Origin: Atopobiaceae bacterium
GTDB taxonomy: Bacteria > Actinomycetota > Coriobacteriia > Coriobacteriales > Atopobiaceae
NCBI GenBank assembly: GCA_017545665.1
Contig: JAFWKQ010000116.1
Span: forward strand, 1-64,000
Length of the DNA stretch: 64,000 nt
Reading direction: 5' to 3'
In this document: positions 8,324 to 19,666 of the stretch, one piece after another
Layout of the letters: every line of letters starts with the position of its first letter
Position numbering within the stretch: the first letter of the stretch is position 1
Translations under genes and position numbers: made by a program
Notes under the pieces: model-generated
Databases searched by the model: none
What the model was told of the DNA's origin: nothing
What the model saw: only the letters and a program-made list of their open reading frames with translations

Positions 8324-9148
8324 ATGAGACGCACATCACATTGCCCGTTCGCCCTCGTGACTACGATGGCGCTCGTACTCGGCCTTTGTACAGCTTGCTC
8401 GAGCCAGAGCACATCGAGCTCCTCAAACGTTTCGGCCTCCTCGGCCTCTTCAAGCGCATCGTCGAGCCTTGGTACGCCCCCGCCCTCCAATGCCAGCTCG
8501 TCCTCCAACAAAACGCCTCTGGACGAGAGCTCGATTCTGCGCTTCCAAAACGACGAGGGGGCGAAGAAGCTCATATCCGACATGGAATCCAAGAGGCTTC
8601 CCGTCGAATGCAACGTGCTCTACGACCAAATGGGATCGCGTCCCGACGTCACCGTAACCGATCCGACAACGATTGAGCAAGTATACGATCTAGTGAAGGC
8701 CATCCAGGTTATCGGACCATCGGGCATGTCCATTACCGACAGCTATCACCACGTGTCTTTTAAGCTGCAAGACGGAACGCAAGTGGGCTTTGGCTTCGAG
8801 GGAGAGGGTAACCTCGTGACAGGCAAAACGAATTACCTTGTCGTCGGCGACACCCAGCTCTGGTCTTTCGTTCGTCGCCTGCAAGAGCGCACGACGACGA
8901 GTACGCCCCTTTACGCCATAGACGCTACGGGAGATGTCGACCTCATCTCGCCGTTGCCGAAGGGCGCCGCCGAGGGAGATACCGTGTCGTTCGTCACTGC
9001 GCAAGTTTTGGGCGGCTCACCGCAGGTCCTCATGGACGAAAAGCCGCTTGAGCATGTACCAGGCTACGCAAATGTGTATGCCTTTAGCATGCCCGGTCAC
9101 AATGTGAGTCTGTCCATACAGCTGGTGGATGACGGCGCTGGCTCATAG
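8324..9148 (+). CDS. Putative lipoprotein of unknown function
   Basis: 274 residues. A lipoprotein signal peptide ends in LCTAC (Cys about 22), then a Ser-rich linker of about 40 residues (cell-wall spacer style), then a compact domain (ILRFQNDEGAKKLISDME onward) not recognised by eye. It has no catalytic motif. The start at 8324 has AAGGGAG upstream. It stands alone behind a 22-bp palindrome, so single-gene regulation is likely. A surface binding or sensing role is possible but not shown. Confidence 0.8.
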   Translation: MRRTSHCPFALVTTMALVLGLCTACSSQSTSSSSNVSASSASSSASSSLGTPPPSNASSSSNKTPLDESSILRFQNDEGAKKLISDMESKRLPVECNVLYDQMGSRPDVTVTDPTTIEQVYDLVKAIQVIGPSGMSITDSYHHVSFKLQDGTQVGFGFEGEGNLVTGKTNYLVVGDTQLWSFVRRLQERTTTSTPLYAIDATGDVDLISPLPKGAAEGDTVSFVTAQVLGGSPQVLMDEKPLEHVPGYANVYAFSMPGHNVSLSIQLVDDGAGS

Positions 9149-9197
9149 TCCGTTGCTGGAAGGCCCCTTTGGGTAGGGCAGCGAGAAGCCATTCGGC

Positions 9198-9953
9198 CTA
9201 CTGGCCCCTGGCAAAAATGGCACGGTTTGCCGCCAGCTCTACCTCGTCGTCGAGCGGTTCGAGCTCGGTCACACCATACCTACGCTCCATCGCCCGCAAC
9301 AGCAGATAGTCCGCGACGCCGGGATTTTTGGGCAACAGCGGCCCGTGCACGTAGGTGCCAATCACGTTTTTGTATAAACAGCCCTCCTGCCCGCTCTTGC
9401 CGTCGTTACCCCAGCCAAAGAGAACGCTGCCAAGCGAATCGACGCCTGCACCCAAGTAGGTGCGACCGCCATGGTTCTCAAACCCCACGATCGGCTCACG
9501 CGCGATGCGACTCTGAACGCCTATGTTGCCTATCAGGCGCGGTGAGCCCCTGTCGGTATAGAAGTCAACCAGTGAAAGCCCGCGAACTTCCTCATCGCCC
9601 ATCGAATAGCTATGCCCGAGCAGCTGATACCCACCACATACCGCCAGCAGCACGCCACCGTCCTCTACAAAGGAGGCGAGCTCCCCTTGCTGTTCCAAGA
9701 GCTTCTCGCACACGATCTTCTGATCGCGATCTGATCCGCCGCCTATGAATACGATATCTGTTTTCGAAAGATCGGCCTTCTCTCCCACGAACACCTCACG
9801 CACATTACACGCAAAGTGCCGCCACTCCAACCGCTTGCGAAGCACCAGTATGTTTCCCGAGTCGCCATAGAGGTTGAGGAGTTCCGGATACAGATGCGCG
9901 ATGCGCAATCCGCGACTGTTTTCGCGGCGGTTGATGACTCCCGCGTTATTCAT
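9198..9953 (-). CDS. gatD: Lipid II isoglutaminyl synthase, glutaminase subunit GatD
   Basis: A 251-residue class I glutamine amidotransferase of the CobB/CobQ-like type. Nucleophile Cys106 lies in LLAVCGGYQLLG and the catalytic His in GTYVHGPLLPKNP. Paired with MurT it amidates the D-Glu of lipid II to D-isoglutamine in the cytoplasm, needed for peptidoglycan cross-linking in many Gram-positives. It overlaps the end of murT by 8 bases, implying translational coupling. Length and motifs are normal for GatD. Confidence 0.95.
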   Translation of the reverse strand: MNNAGVINRRENSRGLRIAHLYPELLNLYGDSGNILVLRKRLEWRHFACNVREVFVGEKADLSKTDIVFIGGGSDRDQKIVCEKLLEQQGELASFVEDGGVLLAVCGGYQLLGHSYSMGDEEVRGLSLVDFYTDRGSPRLIGNIGVQSRIAREPIVGFENHGGRTYLGAGVDSLGSVLFGWGNDGKSGQEGCLYKNVIGTYVHGPLLPKNPGVADYLLLRAMERRYGVTELEPLDDEVELAANRAIFARGQ

Positions 9954-11307
9954 TGGATTCCGCCAATCGTCTTAGCTCTTCCTCCGCAGGTACAAGCGCC
10001 GAGTAGTTGGTAAGCACGTAGAGTACGCAGTCAACGGGCAACATTGTCGTCTGGTTCAGCGCATCGCTCACCCCATTGGCAAATGACGCGCCAACCCCGG
10101 CATACTTGAGTCGCACCAACAGGTCGTGCGAACGGAGCCCTCCGCACATCACGCATCCCACATCCCTACGCCCGGCAAGCAGCTCGAAGTCCACATCCCA
10201 TATCCAGGAGACGTCACGACCGTCGTTGGGATTGTCGTTCACCACCACAAACACGGCCTTTTGCCTTTGGTCGCCAAGCAGCAAGGCAATGTTCTGATTC
10301 ATGCCCGTTGGGTTCTTCGCGAGGTTGAGGAGCACATTACGCTTTTTTGCAACAAAGCGCTCCTGCCTTCCGTTATGGGGATTCACCGCTTCCACCACTT
10401 GCTGTAGGCTTTGCTCGGCAATGCCTACGAGCTGAGAAATCGCTGCCACTGCCGTGAGGTTGTACGCCATGTAGGCGCCAGAGAGCGACGAGCGGAGCGC
10501 CACCTGCCAAGGACGTGCGAACACATCGCGCGTCACCGTAAGCCGTATGCCCGTAGCACCCACGCGTACCTCGGTGGCAAAGAAGTCCAAGCGCGGACGG
10601 GCGAATCCGCATGACGGACAGCGGTAGTCGCCTAGCTGCGCATAGGCATGGCTTGCGTACGTAAGCTCCTCTCCGCATGTCTGACAAAACCGTGCCTCTG
10701 GCACGCGATCGCGCACGATGTCCATCCCATCCCGCACGCCAAACGAAAGCACCTGCGTACCGCTCTCTTTGGCACGCAGGGCAACGGCCCAACTTAGCGG
10801 ATCGTCCCCGCAAACGACCAAGACCGTATTGGGTGAGGAGGCAAGAGACTCCACGAGCACATCCTGAACGTGGTCTATCTCGCCAGTGCGATCGAGCTGA
10901 TCGCGAAAAAGGTTGAGCAACACAAGATAGGTAGGCTCAAGCTGGGGCAACACATGGGCGCACGAAAGCTCGTCTACCTCAAGGACGGCCCAGTCGGCCT
11001 TGCCGCGAGCAAGCAACGCTGACGTTACCCCAGCAAGCATGTTCGCGCCCGCACGATTGCACAGCACCCGCTTACCGGAGGCTTCCAACGTCGCGGCGAC
11101 AAGATTGGTCGTGGTTGTTTTACCGTTGGTTCCGCACACCACCACACTTCCCTGTTGTACCTTGCGCCGCAGATGGGACACAGCTTGGGGATCTATGGCC
11201 AAGCACACACGGCCGGGAAGCTGCGAAGCATCGCGTCGCAAGACGCCATGAAGCACCGCGTGCACCGCCCTGCCCGCGGCGGCAGCCAACGAACCCGTTA
11301 CGCTCAT
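9946..11307 (-). CDS. murT: Lipid II isoglutaminyl synthase, Mur ligase-like subunit MurT
   Basis: 453 residues. A Mur ligase ATP-binding loop CGTNGKTTTTN (about residues 58-68) is followed by a four-cysteine ribbon (FCQTCGEEL and YRCPSCGF) inserted in the central domain, which is the hallmark of MurT against other Mur ligases. The C-terminal domain has NPNDGRDVSWIWDVDFE, containing the conserved Asp region. It activates the lipid II alpha-carboxylate with ATP and receives ammonia from GatD. GGGGGG precedes the start. It is first gene of the murT-gatD operon. Confidence 0.96.
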   Translation of the reverse strand: MSVTGSLAAAAGRAVHAVLHGVLRRDASQLPGRVCLAIDPQAVSHLRRKVQQGSVVVCGTNGKTTTTNLVAATLEASGKRVLCNRAGANMLAGVTSALLARGKADWAVLEVDELSCAHVLPQLEPTYLVLLNLFRDQLDRTGEIDHVQDVLVESLASSPNTVLVVCGDDPLSWAVALRAKESGTQVLSFGVRDGMDIVRDRVPEARFCQTCGEELTYASHAYAQLGDYRCPSCGFARPRLDFFATEVRVGATGIRLTVTRDVFARPWQVALRSSLSGAYMAYNLTAVAAISQLVGIAEQSLQQVVEAVNPHNGRQERFVAKKRNVLLNLAKNPTGMNQNIALLLGDQRQKAVFVVVNDNPNDGRDVSWIWDVDFELLAGRRDVGCVMCGGLRSHDLLVRLKYAGVGASFANGVSDALNQTTMLPVDCVLYVLTNYSALVPAEEELRRLAESNE

Positions 11308-11491
11308 CGCTCGCCCCCCATCGACCAGCCCTATTGCCTGGCAACGGTTATACCTTGCTCACCTTGCGAAACCATGACACACACGTTGCCTTAGCGTTTC
11401 GGGAAGCCGAAACCCCTGGAGCCCTTTTGCGCGTGCCTTAACGCATTGCGCACATCGAACCCCAGGGGCATACGTTCTGGCGTATCGTACG

Positions 11492-12607
11492 CTACTCGAA
11501 CTCTTGCGCAGCGTCCTGGAGCTGTTCGATGATGCCTATGTGCTGCGGACAGGCCGCCTCGCACTGACCGCACTGTATGCAGTCGGAGGCTTTCACGCCA
11601 TCTCGCGTGGCAAAGCCGTAGTTACTCTTTCCCTTCTCCGTGCCATAAAGCGCCGCGCGATTGAGGCTCTCCATAATGGACGAGATGGGCATGCTTACCG
11701 GACAGTCCTCCATGCAGTAATGGCAGCCTGTGCACGGCACCGCAATGAGCTCGGCCAACTTGGCACGAGCGGCCGCCAAGGCTTCGAGCTCGGCCTGTGT
11801 GAGCGGTGAGAGGCCCTTGAGCGTCTGGAGGTTCTGGCGCATCTGCTCTATGCTCGACATGCCACTCAGGCAGGCGATGAGCCCTTCCGTGTTCATGGCA
11901 AAGCGCAGCGCCCACTCCACCGGCGTACGCTCCGGGTTGGCGGCACGCAGAACCTGAGCCACGGGTTCGGGCGGATTGGCCAGCGTGCCGCCCTTTACCG
12001 GCTCCATTATGACCACGGGCTTGCCGTATGCCCGAGCGACCTCGTGCACCTTGCGGGACTGTACCGACCCGTCTTCCCAGTCCGCGTAGTTGATCTGCAA
12101 CTGCACGAACTCCGCGTCATCCGCATGCCGATCGAGCACGCCTCGCAAGGTATCGGCGTTGTCGTGGAACGAGAAGCCCAGATGGCGAATCCTGCCCTCA
12201 CGCTTTTGCTCCAACGCCCAGTCCCACATGCCCCACTTCTCAAAGAACTCGGTACGCGTTCCACCCAGATTGTGCAGGAGGTAATAGTCCACATAATCCG
12301 TACCCAAACGCTCAAGCGATACGTCCAGTTGCGCCTTTGCCTCCTCGGCGCTCTTTGGGCCAAGCCACGCAGCGTTCTTCGTGGCGATGGTATAGCTCTC
12401 ACGTGGATGACGCTCAATGAGCGCCTGGCGAATGGCCTCCTCCGATCCGCCGTATGCCCAGGCGGTGTCGAAGTACGTACCACCAGCCTGCAAGAACTCG
12501 TCGACCATCTGAGAGACTTGCGGAACGTCTATGGTCTCGTCCTCCAGCCGTGGCAGCCTCATAAGGCCGAACCCCAGTTTGCAGGTTTCCTCTCCCAAGT
12601 AACCCAT
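11492..12607 (-). CDS. Aldo/keto reductase with C-terminal 4Fe-4S ferredoxin domain
   Basis: 371 residues. An aldo/keto reductase barrel runs from FGLMRLP to about residue 275 (catalytic region FDTAWAYGGSEEAIR and TKNA). It is followed by two cysteine clusters, CTGCHYCMEDCP and CIQCGQCEAACP, that should bind 4Fe-4S clusters. This fusion is common in anaerobes and is thought to use ferredoxin-type electron transfer; the substrate is unknown. GGAGGG precedes the start. It appears monocistronic. Confidence 0.92.
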   Translation of the reverse strand: MGYLGEETCKLGFGLMRLPRLEDETIDVPQVSQMVDEFLQAGGTYFDTAWAYGGSEEAIRQALIERHPRESYTIATKNAAWLGPKSAEEAKAQLDVSLERLGTDYVDYYLLHNLGGTRTEFFEKWGMWDWALEQKREGRIRHLGFSFHDNADTLRGVLDRHADDAEFVQLQINYADWEDGSVQSRKVHEVARAYGKPVVIMEPVKGGTLANPPEPVAQVLRAANPERTPVEWALRFAMNTEGLIACLSGMSSIEQMRQNLQTLKGLSPLTQAELEALAAARAKLAELIAVPCTGCHYCMEDCPVSMPISSIMESLNRAALYGTEKGKSNYGFATRDGVKASDCIQCGQCEAACPQHIGIIEQLQDAAQEFE

Positions 12608-12725
12608 GGTGTCCCTCCATCACATGTTATGCCTTGCCGTCAGTCTTAGTATACCGTCGCATGACTTTACCGATATGCCACATAGGCCGCTAACGGCATA
12701 CATATATCGTTGCTCACACCCGTGC

Positions 12726-12874
12726 CTGCGCACAACCCGTGCAGAGACCACGCCGTCCCGCACGCGGCTCCGCGCTCGCTTCGCTCGCTCACTTCGTGAG
12801 TCGCCGCGTGCGGGACGGCGTGGTCTCTGCTTCGCGCTCGCTCACTTCGTGAGTCGCCACGCGCAGGTCGGCGG
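12726..12874. repeat. Family A palindrome copy 2 plus an extra half copy
   Basis: Perfectly complementary arms of at least 26 bases lie at 12743-12768 and 12803-12828 around the family A core. A second core half with CTCACTTCGTGAG follows at 12829-12857. Short outer arms CCTGCGC (12726) and GCGCAGG (12862) suggest one element nested in another. The element lies directly downstream of the radical SAM gene. Confidence 0.85.
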
Positions 12875-12889
12875 GAACGCGGCGCGGCA

Positions 12890-13759
12890 TCAACAGTTGC
12901 CAGTGTACACATGGGCAAGGTGACCTCGCGCCACGTCGGCGAGGTCGTAGACGTGGCGCACTGGCGTCGGTCCCACATCGCGCTTTCGCCACGCGGGATG
13001 GAAGCGTGTCACATGCAGCACAATGCCAGGGTCCACGCTCGCCAACCACGCCGCCAACTGGCGCATCTCGTCCTCCGAGTCGTTGACACCGGGAACGACG
13101 AGCGTCGTCACCTCCAAATGGCAGGTGGGCGTCGCCGCAAGCAGCTCTATCGTGCGCTGTACGCAAGACAGCTCGCCACCGAGCGCACGATAGGTCTTGT
13201 CGCTAAAGGCCTTGAGATCGATGTTCGCCGCGTCGATGAGAGGGGCAACCTCTTGGACGACGCGCTCGCTCACGCATCCCGCACTCACCAGCACGTTGGC
13301 AAAGCCAGCCCCATGGACGAGCTCTCCCGCATCGCGTACGTACTCCCAACACACCAAGGGTTCGTTATAGGTATAGGCTACTCCAACCATACGAGAATCG
13401 CGACACCGCGCATCCTCCGCCAGTGCGACCAACATGTTCGGCCTCACCTCACGCCACGCAACGTCTAGTTCCCCCACCTGGGAAATGCCTGCGTTCTGAC
13501 ACCACGGGCAGCGCAAGTTGCAGCCATAGCCTCCCAACGAGAGGACCGTCGATCCAGGGCGCCACCGCGCAAGAGGCTTCTTCTCCACGGGGTCGATGGC
13601 GATTGCGGTTAGGCGGCCATAGCCGGTGGGTCTTATCGCACCGTCCACATTCGCACGCGCACGGCACGCCCCATGCGCGCCTGGCGGCAGCGCACAGCCT
13701 CGTGGACACACGTCACAGCGTATCGCATTCGAACCCAAGCCGGCCTCCCTCCTCATCAT
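12890..13759 (-). CDS. amrS: AmmeMemoRadiSam system radical SAM enzyme
   Basis: About 289 residues. An N-terminal Cys pair (RCDVCPRGC) and then the radical SAM motif GCNLRCPWCQNAG (CxxxCxxC) bind a 4Fe-4S cluster and SAM. The layout fits the AmmeMemoRadiSam subfamily, related to pyruvate formate-lyase activases; its product is unknown. The start is ambiguous: ATG at 13759 abuts a palindrome and has no ribosome-binding site, whereas TTG at 13738 has AGGAGGGAGG five bases upstream. It follows the Ammecr1/Memo fusion gene on the same strand. Confidence 0.9.
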   Translation of the reverse strand: MMRREAGLGSNAIRCDVCPRGCALPPGAHGACRARANVDGAIRPTGYGRLTAIAIDPVEKKPLARWRPGSTVLSLGGYGCNLRCPWCQNAGISQVGELDVAWREVRPNMLVALAEDARCRDSRMVGVAYTYNEPLVCWEYVRDAGELVHGAGFANVLVSAGCVSERVVQEVAPLIDAANIDLKAFSDKTYRALGGELSCVQRTIELLAATPTCHLEVTTLVVPGVNDSEDEMRQLAAWLASVDPGIVLHVTRFHPAWRKRDVGPTPVRHVYDLADVARGHLAHVYTGNC

Positions 13760-13834
13760 TGGGTACAAAGGGGACAGTCCCCTTTGTACCCAAAGCCAAA
13801 AGTGGGCCAAAGGGGACAGTCCCCTTTGTCCCAC
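13759..13834. repeat. Two GGGGACAGTCCCC palindromes inside the AmmeMemoRadiSam operon, family B
   Basis: The first (13759-13793) is a perfect 17+1+17 palindrome with GGGTAC arms. The second (13802-13834) is 16+1+16 with one mismatch. They fill the gap between the fusion gene stop and the radical SAM start and could attenuate or process the transcript. Confidence 0.85.
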
Positions 13835-15235
13835 TCACAGATGTCGAACGACCTCGAATCGCTCAAGCTCGTAGTCGTCAAAGTCCAAGTCGATATGACC
13901 CTTTTGGGCCGCGATACGCAGCTGCTCCCCAACCGAATCCACACCATCGAGGTCGGGAAGCAACAGACCGCGTCTCCCATCGCGCGTACTCACAATGACG
14001 CCGTATCTCGCGGGATCAAGCTGCCCAGGCGACTCGATCTTCTGAGGCTCGGTAAGCACATCCACGTCGTATACCAAGTCGTCGAGTTCGTCCTCTCGTA
14101 CCGGCCTGAAGCGTGGATCGCGCGTACCCGCCGAAATCGCGTTCGCGCAGATCTCGGCAGCAAGTGACGGGCGCGTCGGGGCAATGGTTCCAATGCAACC
14201 ACGTAGTCGCCCGTCAACCTTAAGCGAAACGAAGCAGCCCGCCCGCGCGCCCGTAAGTTCAGCGGGCAGGCCAAGGGGCACATCCATTGTCCTGTGCTCG
14301 CGCACATACGTCTCGAGCGAGGCGCGCGCAAGGCGAACGTAGGGATCCTCAGCTGCCTTGCGTGCGGCCAGATCGTCGCCACGCAACCGAAGGTAGGCGC
14401 TCACGCGGTCGCAGGTCTTGTCTGCCCCCTCTTCGCTCGCTGGCTCAAATGCCGCCACGCCATACCCCACGCCAAACGGCCCCTCATACGAGAGCAGTTC
14501 AGAGCGAACGGCCGTGCAGTGCAGGGAACCCACCATAAGCTGGAAGCTTCTGAGCCCGCACTCAGCCGCGCGTTCCGATAGAGAAGGATCCATGGCAAGA
14601 ACGTCCACCAGATCGCCGCGCGCGAAGTCGCCCGTAATGCGCTCGTCGAATTTCGGTCCCTCTGGCACGAAGCCATAGGGACCCTCCTCCAAGAGCTTGT
14701 GAGACAAGTCACCCGAGGCAAGCCACACCACACGTCGTCCCAGTGCCTGAGCAGCATCACGAAATGCGAGTCCCAGCTTGTAATGCTCAACAGGTGAAAA
14801 GCCCGAGAGCCCCATACGCACGATCTGGAAGTCCTGGTAATGTCGTTGGATAAAGTGCAGCGCAATCATGGTGCCATGGTCGAGCCGTGCGTCGCGTTCG
14901 TAGTCAGTGCCCGCCTCAATGCCTCGTTCGTCGCAAAGCGCACACGCAGCTTCGACGAGCTCGACGTCGTACACCGCGCGATACGCCGCTTGCGGAGCAC
15001 CATACTGCGCAAAGCTGCCTCGAGCTCCACGACCGGGAGATATGTGAAAGTAGTCTCCGTAGGATGTGGCATGCGGCGACGAGACGATTACCGTTTGTGG
15101 GGCCAGCGCAGCAATTCGACGCCCCACCTCCTCGCAGGCGTCAACGGTTGCTTGAATACCCCGCTCTTTGCCTCTGCCTACCGCCGGAATTATGAGCGGT
15201 GGATGTGGCATGGCGAATGCTCCCACTATGGCCAT
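13835..15235 (-). CDS. AmmeMemoRadiSam system fusion: MEMO-like dioxygenase fold plus AMMECR1 domain
   Basis: 466 residues. The N-terminal half (about 1-265) is a MEMO/LigB-type class III extradiol dioxygenase fold, with metal-ligand-like His in MPHPPLI, SSPHATSYGDYF and ASGDLSHKL. The C-terminal half (about 290-466) is an AMMECR1 domain with LRGCIGTIAPTRPSL. In many genomes these are separate A and B proteins; here they are one chain. The system's function is unknown. The start at 15235 is set by GAGGAGAGGGAC. It is upstream of the radical SAM gene in a likely operon. Confidence 0.92.
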   Translation of the reverse strand: MAIVGAFAMPHPPLIIPAVGRGKERGIQATVDACEEVGRRIAALAPQTVIVSSPHATSYGDYFHISPGRGARGSFAQYGAPQAAYRAVYDVELVEAACALCDERGIEAGTDYERDARLDHGTMIALHFIQRHYQDFQIVRMGLSGFSPVEHYKLGLAFRDAAQALGRRVVWLASGDLSHKLLEEGPYGFVPEGPKFDERITGDFARGDLVDVLAMDPSLSERAAECGLRSFQLMVGSLHCTAVRSELLSYEGPFGVGYGVAAFEPASEEGADKTCDRVSAYLRLRGDDLAARKAAEDPYVRLARASLETYVREHRTMDVPLGLPAELTGARAGCFVSLKVDGRLRGCIGTIAPTRPSLAAEICANAISAGTRDPRFRPVREDELDDLVYDVDVLTEPQKIESPGQLDPARYGVIVSTRDGRRGLLLPDLDGVDSVGEQLRIAAQKGHIDLDFDDYELERFEVVRHL

Positions 15236-15329
15236 GTCCCTCTCCTCTCTTTTCTCTTCTCTCATATTGTAAGCCCTCCACGAATCCATGCCCAAGTGCC
15301 TTTTGGGAACTCTACACTCATTCAAATGT

Positions 15330-15356
15330 GTCCAAAGGGGACTGTCCCCTTTGGAC
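15330..15356. repeat. GGGGACTGTCCCC palindrome, family B
   Basis: A perfect 13+1+13 palindrome with GTCCAAA/TTTGGAC arms, in the divergent space between the Memo fusion gene and the GH4 gene. Arms differ from the other copies. Confidence 0.85.
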
Positions 15357-15463
15357 TCAACCGTTAAGGCGTACCAAAAGACAACCTCCAAAAAGACAAT
15401 CGGGATACATGCTTGAGTGTCATACACTAATGCCATCACCATTATCCAAACACAGGAGGATCC

Positions 15464-16867
15464 ATGGGAAAAGGGGTTAAGATTTGCACCATTGGCGGGG
15501 GTTCGAGCTATACGCCCGAGCTCATGAACGGCTTCATTAAGCGCTACGACCGTTTGCCCGTGCGTGAGATATGGCTGGTGGACGTGGAGCGCGGTAAAAG
15601 GAAGCTCGAGATTGTGGGTGCCCTCGCACAGCGCATGTGGGACGCATCCGGCTACGACGTAAAGGTCCATCTCACGCTCGATCGCCGCGAGGCGCTGCGC
15701 GATGCCGACTTCGTAACGACTCAATTCCGCGTGGGCCAGCTCGAGGCACGCATAAAGGACGAGCGCATTCCCTTCTCATATGGCATGCTGGGCCAAGAGA
15801 CCAACGGTGCCGGCGGCATGTTTAAGGCGCTGCGCACCATTCCCGTGATCTTGGACATCGTAAAGGAGATGGCCGAACTCTGCCCCAACGCATGGCTCGT
15901 CAACTTTACCAATCCTTCCGGCATGGTAACCGAGTCTGTGATTCGCTACGGAGGGTGGGAGCGCTGCATAGGGCTTTGCAACGTGCCCATTGGCGCCATG
16001 CGAGAAGAGCCAAAGCTCATAGACAAAACCACAGACGAGCTCGTGTTCCGCTTTGCGGGCATCGATCACTTCCACTGGCACCGCGTCTTCGATGCCAACA
16101 CCGGCTCCGAGGTAACGGCGCAAGTCATCGACGCCATGCTCGACCCCAGCAAAACCGACGGCACGCCCGCAAACATCCACGACATCCCGTTCGCACGCGA
16201 GCAACTTGAGCACCTTGGCATAATTCCTTGCGCGTATCATCGCTACTACTACCTGCAGTCCGACATGCTAAACGACGGCCTGAAGGAATACGCCGACCCC
16301 CAAAAGGGTTCTAGGGCGGAACAAGTCAAGACGGTTGAGGACCAGCTCTTCGAGCTCTATCTCGATCCCGAGCTCACGACTATGCCCGAGCTCTTGTCGC
16401 AGCGAGGCGGAGCCTACTATTCCGACGTTGCCACCGAAACGATTGCCGCCATCCACAACAACGCCAACGAGCACATCGTATGCTCCACGCCCAACCGTGG
16501 TGCCATTCCCGACCTGCCGAGCGATGCCGTCGTACAGGTAAGCAGCTTTGTGGGAGGCGCGGGAGCCCAGCCCGTGGCATTTGGCCCACTACCAACCTCC
16601 GCGCGTGGCTATCTGCAGCTCATGTGGAACATGCAGCGCCTGGTGGAGGAAGCGGCCGTTACCGGCAACTACGGCGCTCTGCTCGAGGCCATTGCCCTCA
16701 ATCCGCAAACGCCGGGAGGGGCCACGTCAAAGCAGGTGGTTGACGAGCTCCTGCTTGCACACAAGCAGTATCTGCCGCAATTTGCCAACAAGATTGCCGA
16801 ACTCGAGGCGGCTGGGACGACCATAAAGGACCCCGTGGTGCGCGAGCTTTGCGAAAAGGGCCTCTAG
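15464..16867 (+). CDS. GH4 6-phospho-beta-glucosidase-like protein
   Basis: 467 residues, family 4 glycoside hydrolase. The N-terminal NAD-binding motif is CTIGGGSSYTPEL; the metal/catalytic region is VNFTNPSGMVTE with GLCNVP and the conserved His of AGIDHFHWH. GH4 enzymes use NAD and a divalent metal to hydrolyse phosphorylated disaccharides made by PTS uptake; the LicH/CelF-like sequence suggests 6-phospho-beta-glucosides. AGGAGGATCC precedes the ATG. It is followed by a family D hairpin, then cysK. No PTS gene is nearby. Confidence 0.92.
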   Translation: MGKGVKICTIGGGSSYTPELMNGFIKRYDRLPVREIWLVDVERGKRKLEIVGALAQRMWDASGYDVKVHLTLDRREALRDADFVTTQFRVGQLEARIKDERIPFSYGMLGQETNGAGGMFKALRTIPVILDIVKEMAELCPNAWLVNFTNPSGMVTESVIRYGGWERCIGLCNVPIGAMREEPKLIDKTTDELVFRFAGIDHFHWHRVFDANTGSEVTAQVIDAMLDPSKTDGTPANIHDIPFAREQLEHLGIIPCAYHRYYYLQSDMLNDGLKEYADPQKGSRAEQVKTVEDQLFELYLDPELTTMPELLSQRGGAYYSDVATETIAAIHNNANEHIVCSTPNRGAIPDLPSDAVVQVSSFVGGAGAQPVAFGPLPTSARGYLQLMWNMQRLVEEAAVTGNYGALLEAIALNPQTPGGATSKQVVDELLLAHKQYLPQFANKIAELEAAGTTIKDPVVRELCEKGL

Positions 16868-16882
16868 AAAAAACAGGCTGAG

Positions 16883-16987
16883 GGGCCGTGCGCACTTTTC
16901 GGCCCGCGAGCTTTCCCACCGGGTCCACAAATCGGCTATTTGTGGACCTGGTGGGAAAGATTGCGAAACGAAAAGTGCGCACGGCCC
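16883..16987. repeat. GTGCGCAC nested inverted repeat, family D copy 2
   Basis: Outer arms GGGCCGTGCGCACTTTTC (16883-16900) and its perfect complement (16970-16987) enclose a second stem: 22-base arms at 16911-16932 and 16938-16959 with one mismatch. It lies between the GH4 stop and cysK and may terminate GH4 transcription. Confidence 0.88.
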
Positions 16988-17090
16988 TCCCGTCAGGCTG
17001 CCCAAACCTCCGTGTCCATAAGCACATGCAAGGCAACCGCCAACGCAAAGTTATACAATGGGTGCCGATGCTGGAAAGGAGTGTCCAAGC

Positions 17091-19525
<2,435 letters not shown>

Positions 19526-19552
19526 GCGCGGAAAACTGCCCGTTCCGAGGGC

Positions 19553-19661
19553 GCGGGCAGATCCGCGAGGCGACGCTGGAAAGCGAGCCGTGCGAGTTCC
19601 CGCACGCAGCGCGGGCTGTCCGAGCACGGCGCTTTCCACGCCGCCGGACGTACCCGCCCGC
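19553..19661. terminator. Nested inverted repeat between convergent genes
   Basis: An outer imperfect stem (GCGGGC near 19553 with GCCCGC near 19656) encloses GGAAAGCG...CCGTGC (19578-19592) pairing with GCACGGCGCTTTCC (19624-19637), and an inner CCCGC/GCGGG. It probably terminates both the GH1 and LUD genes. Confidence 0.6.
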
Positions 19662-19666
19662 TGATA

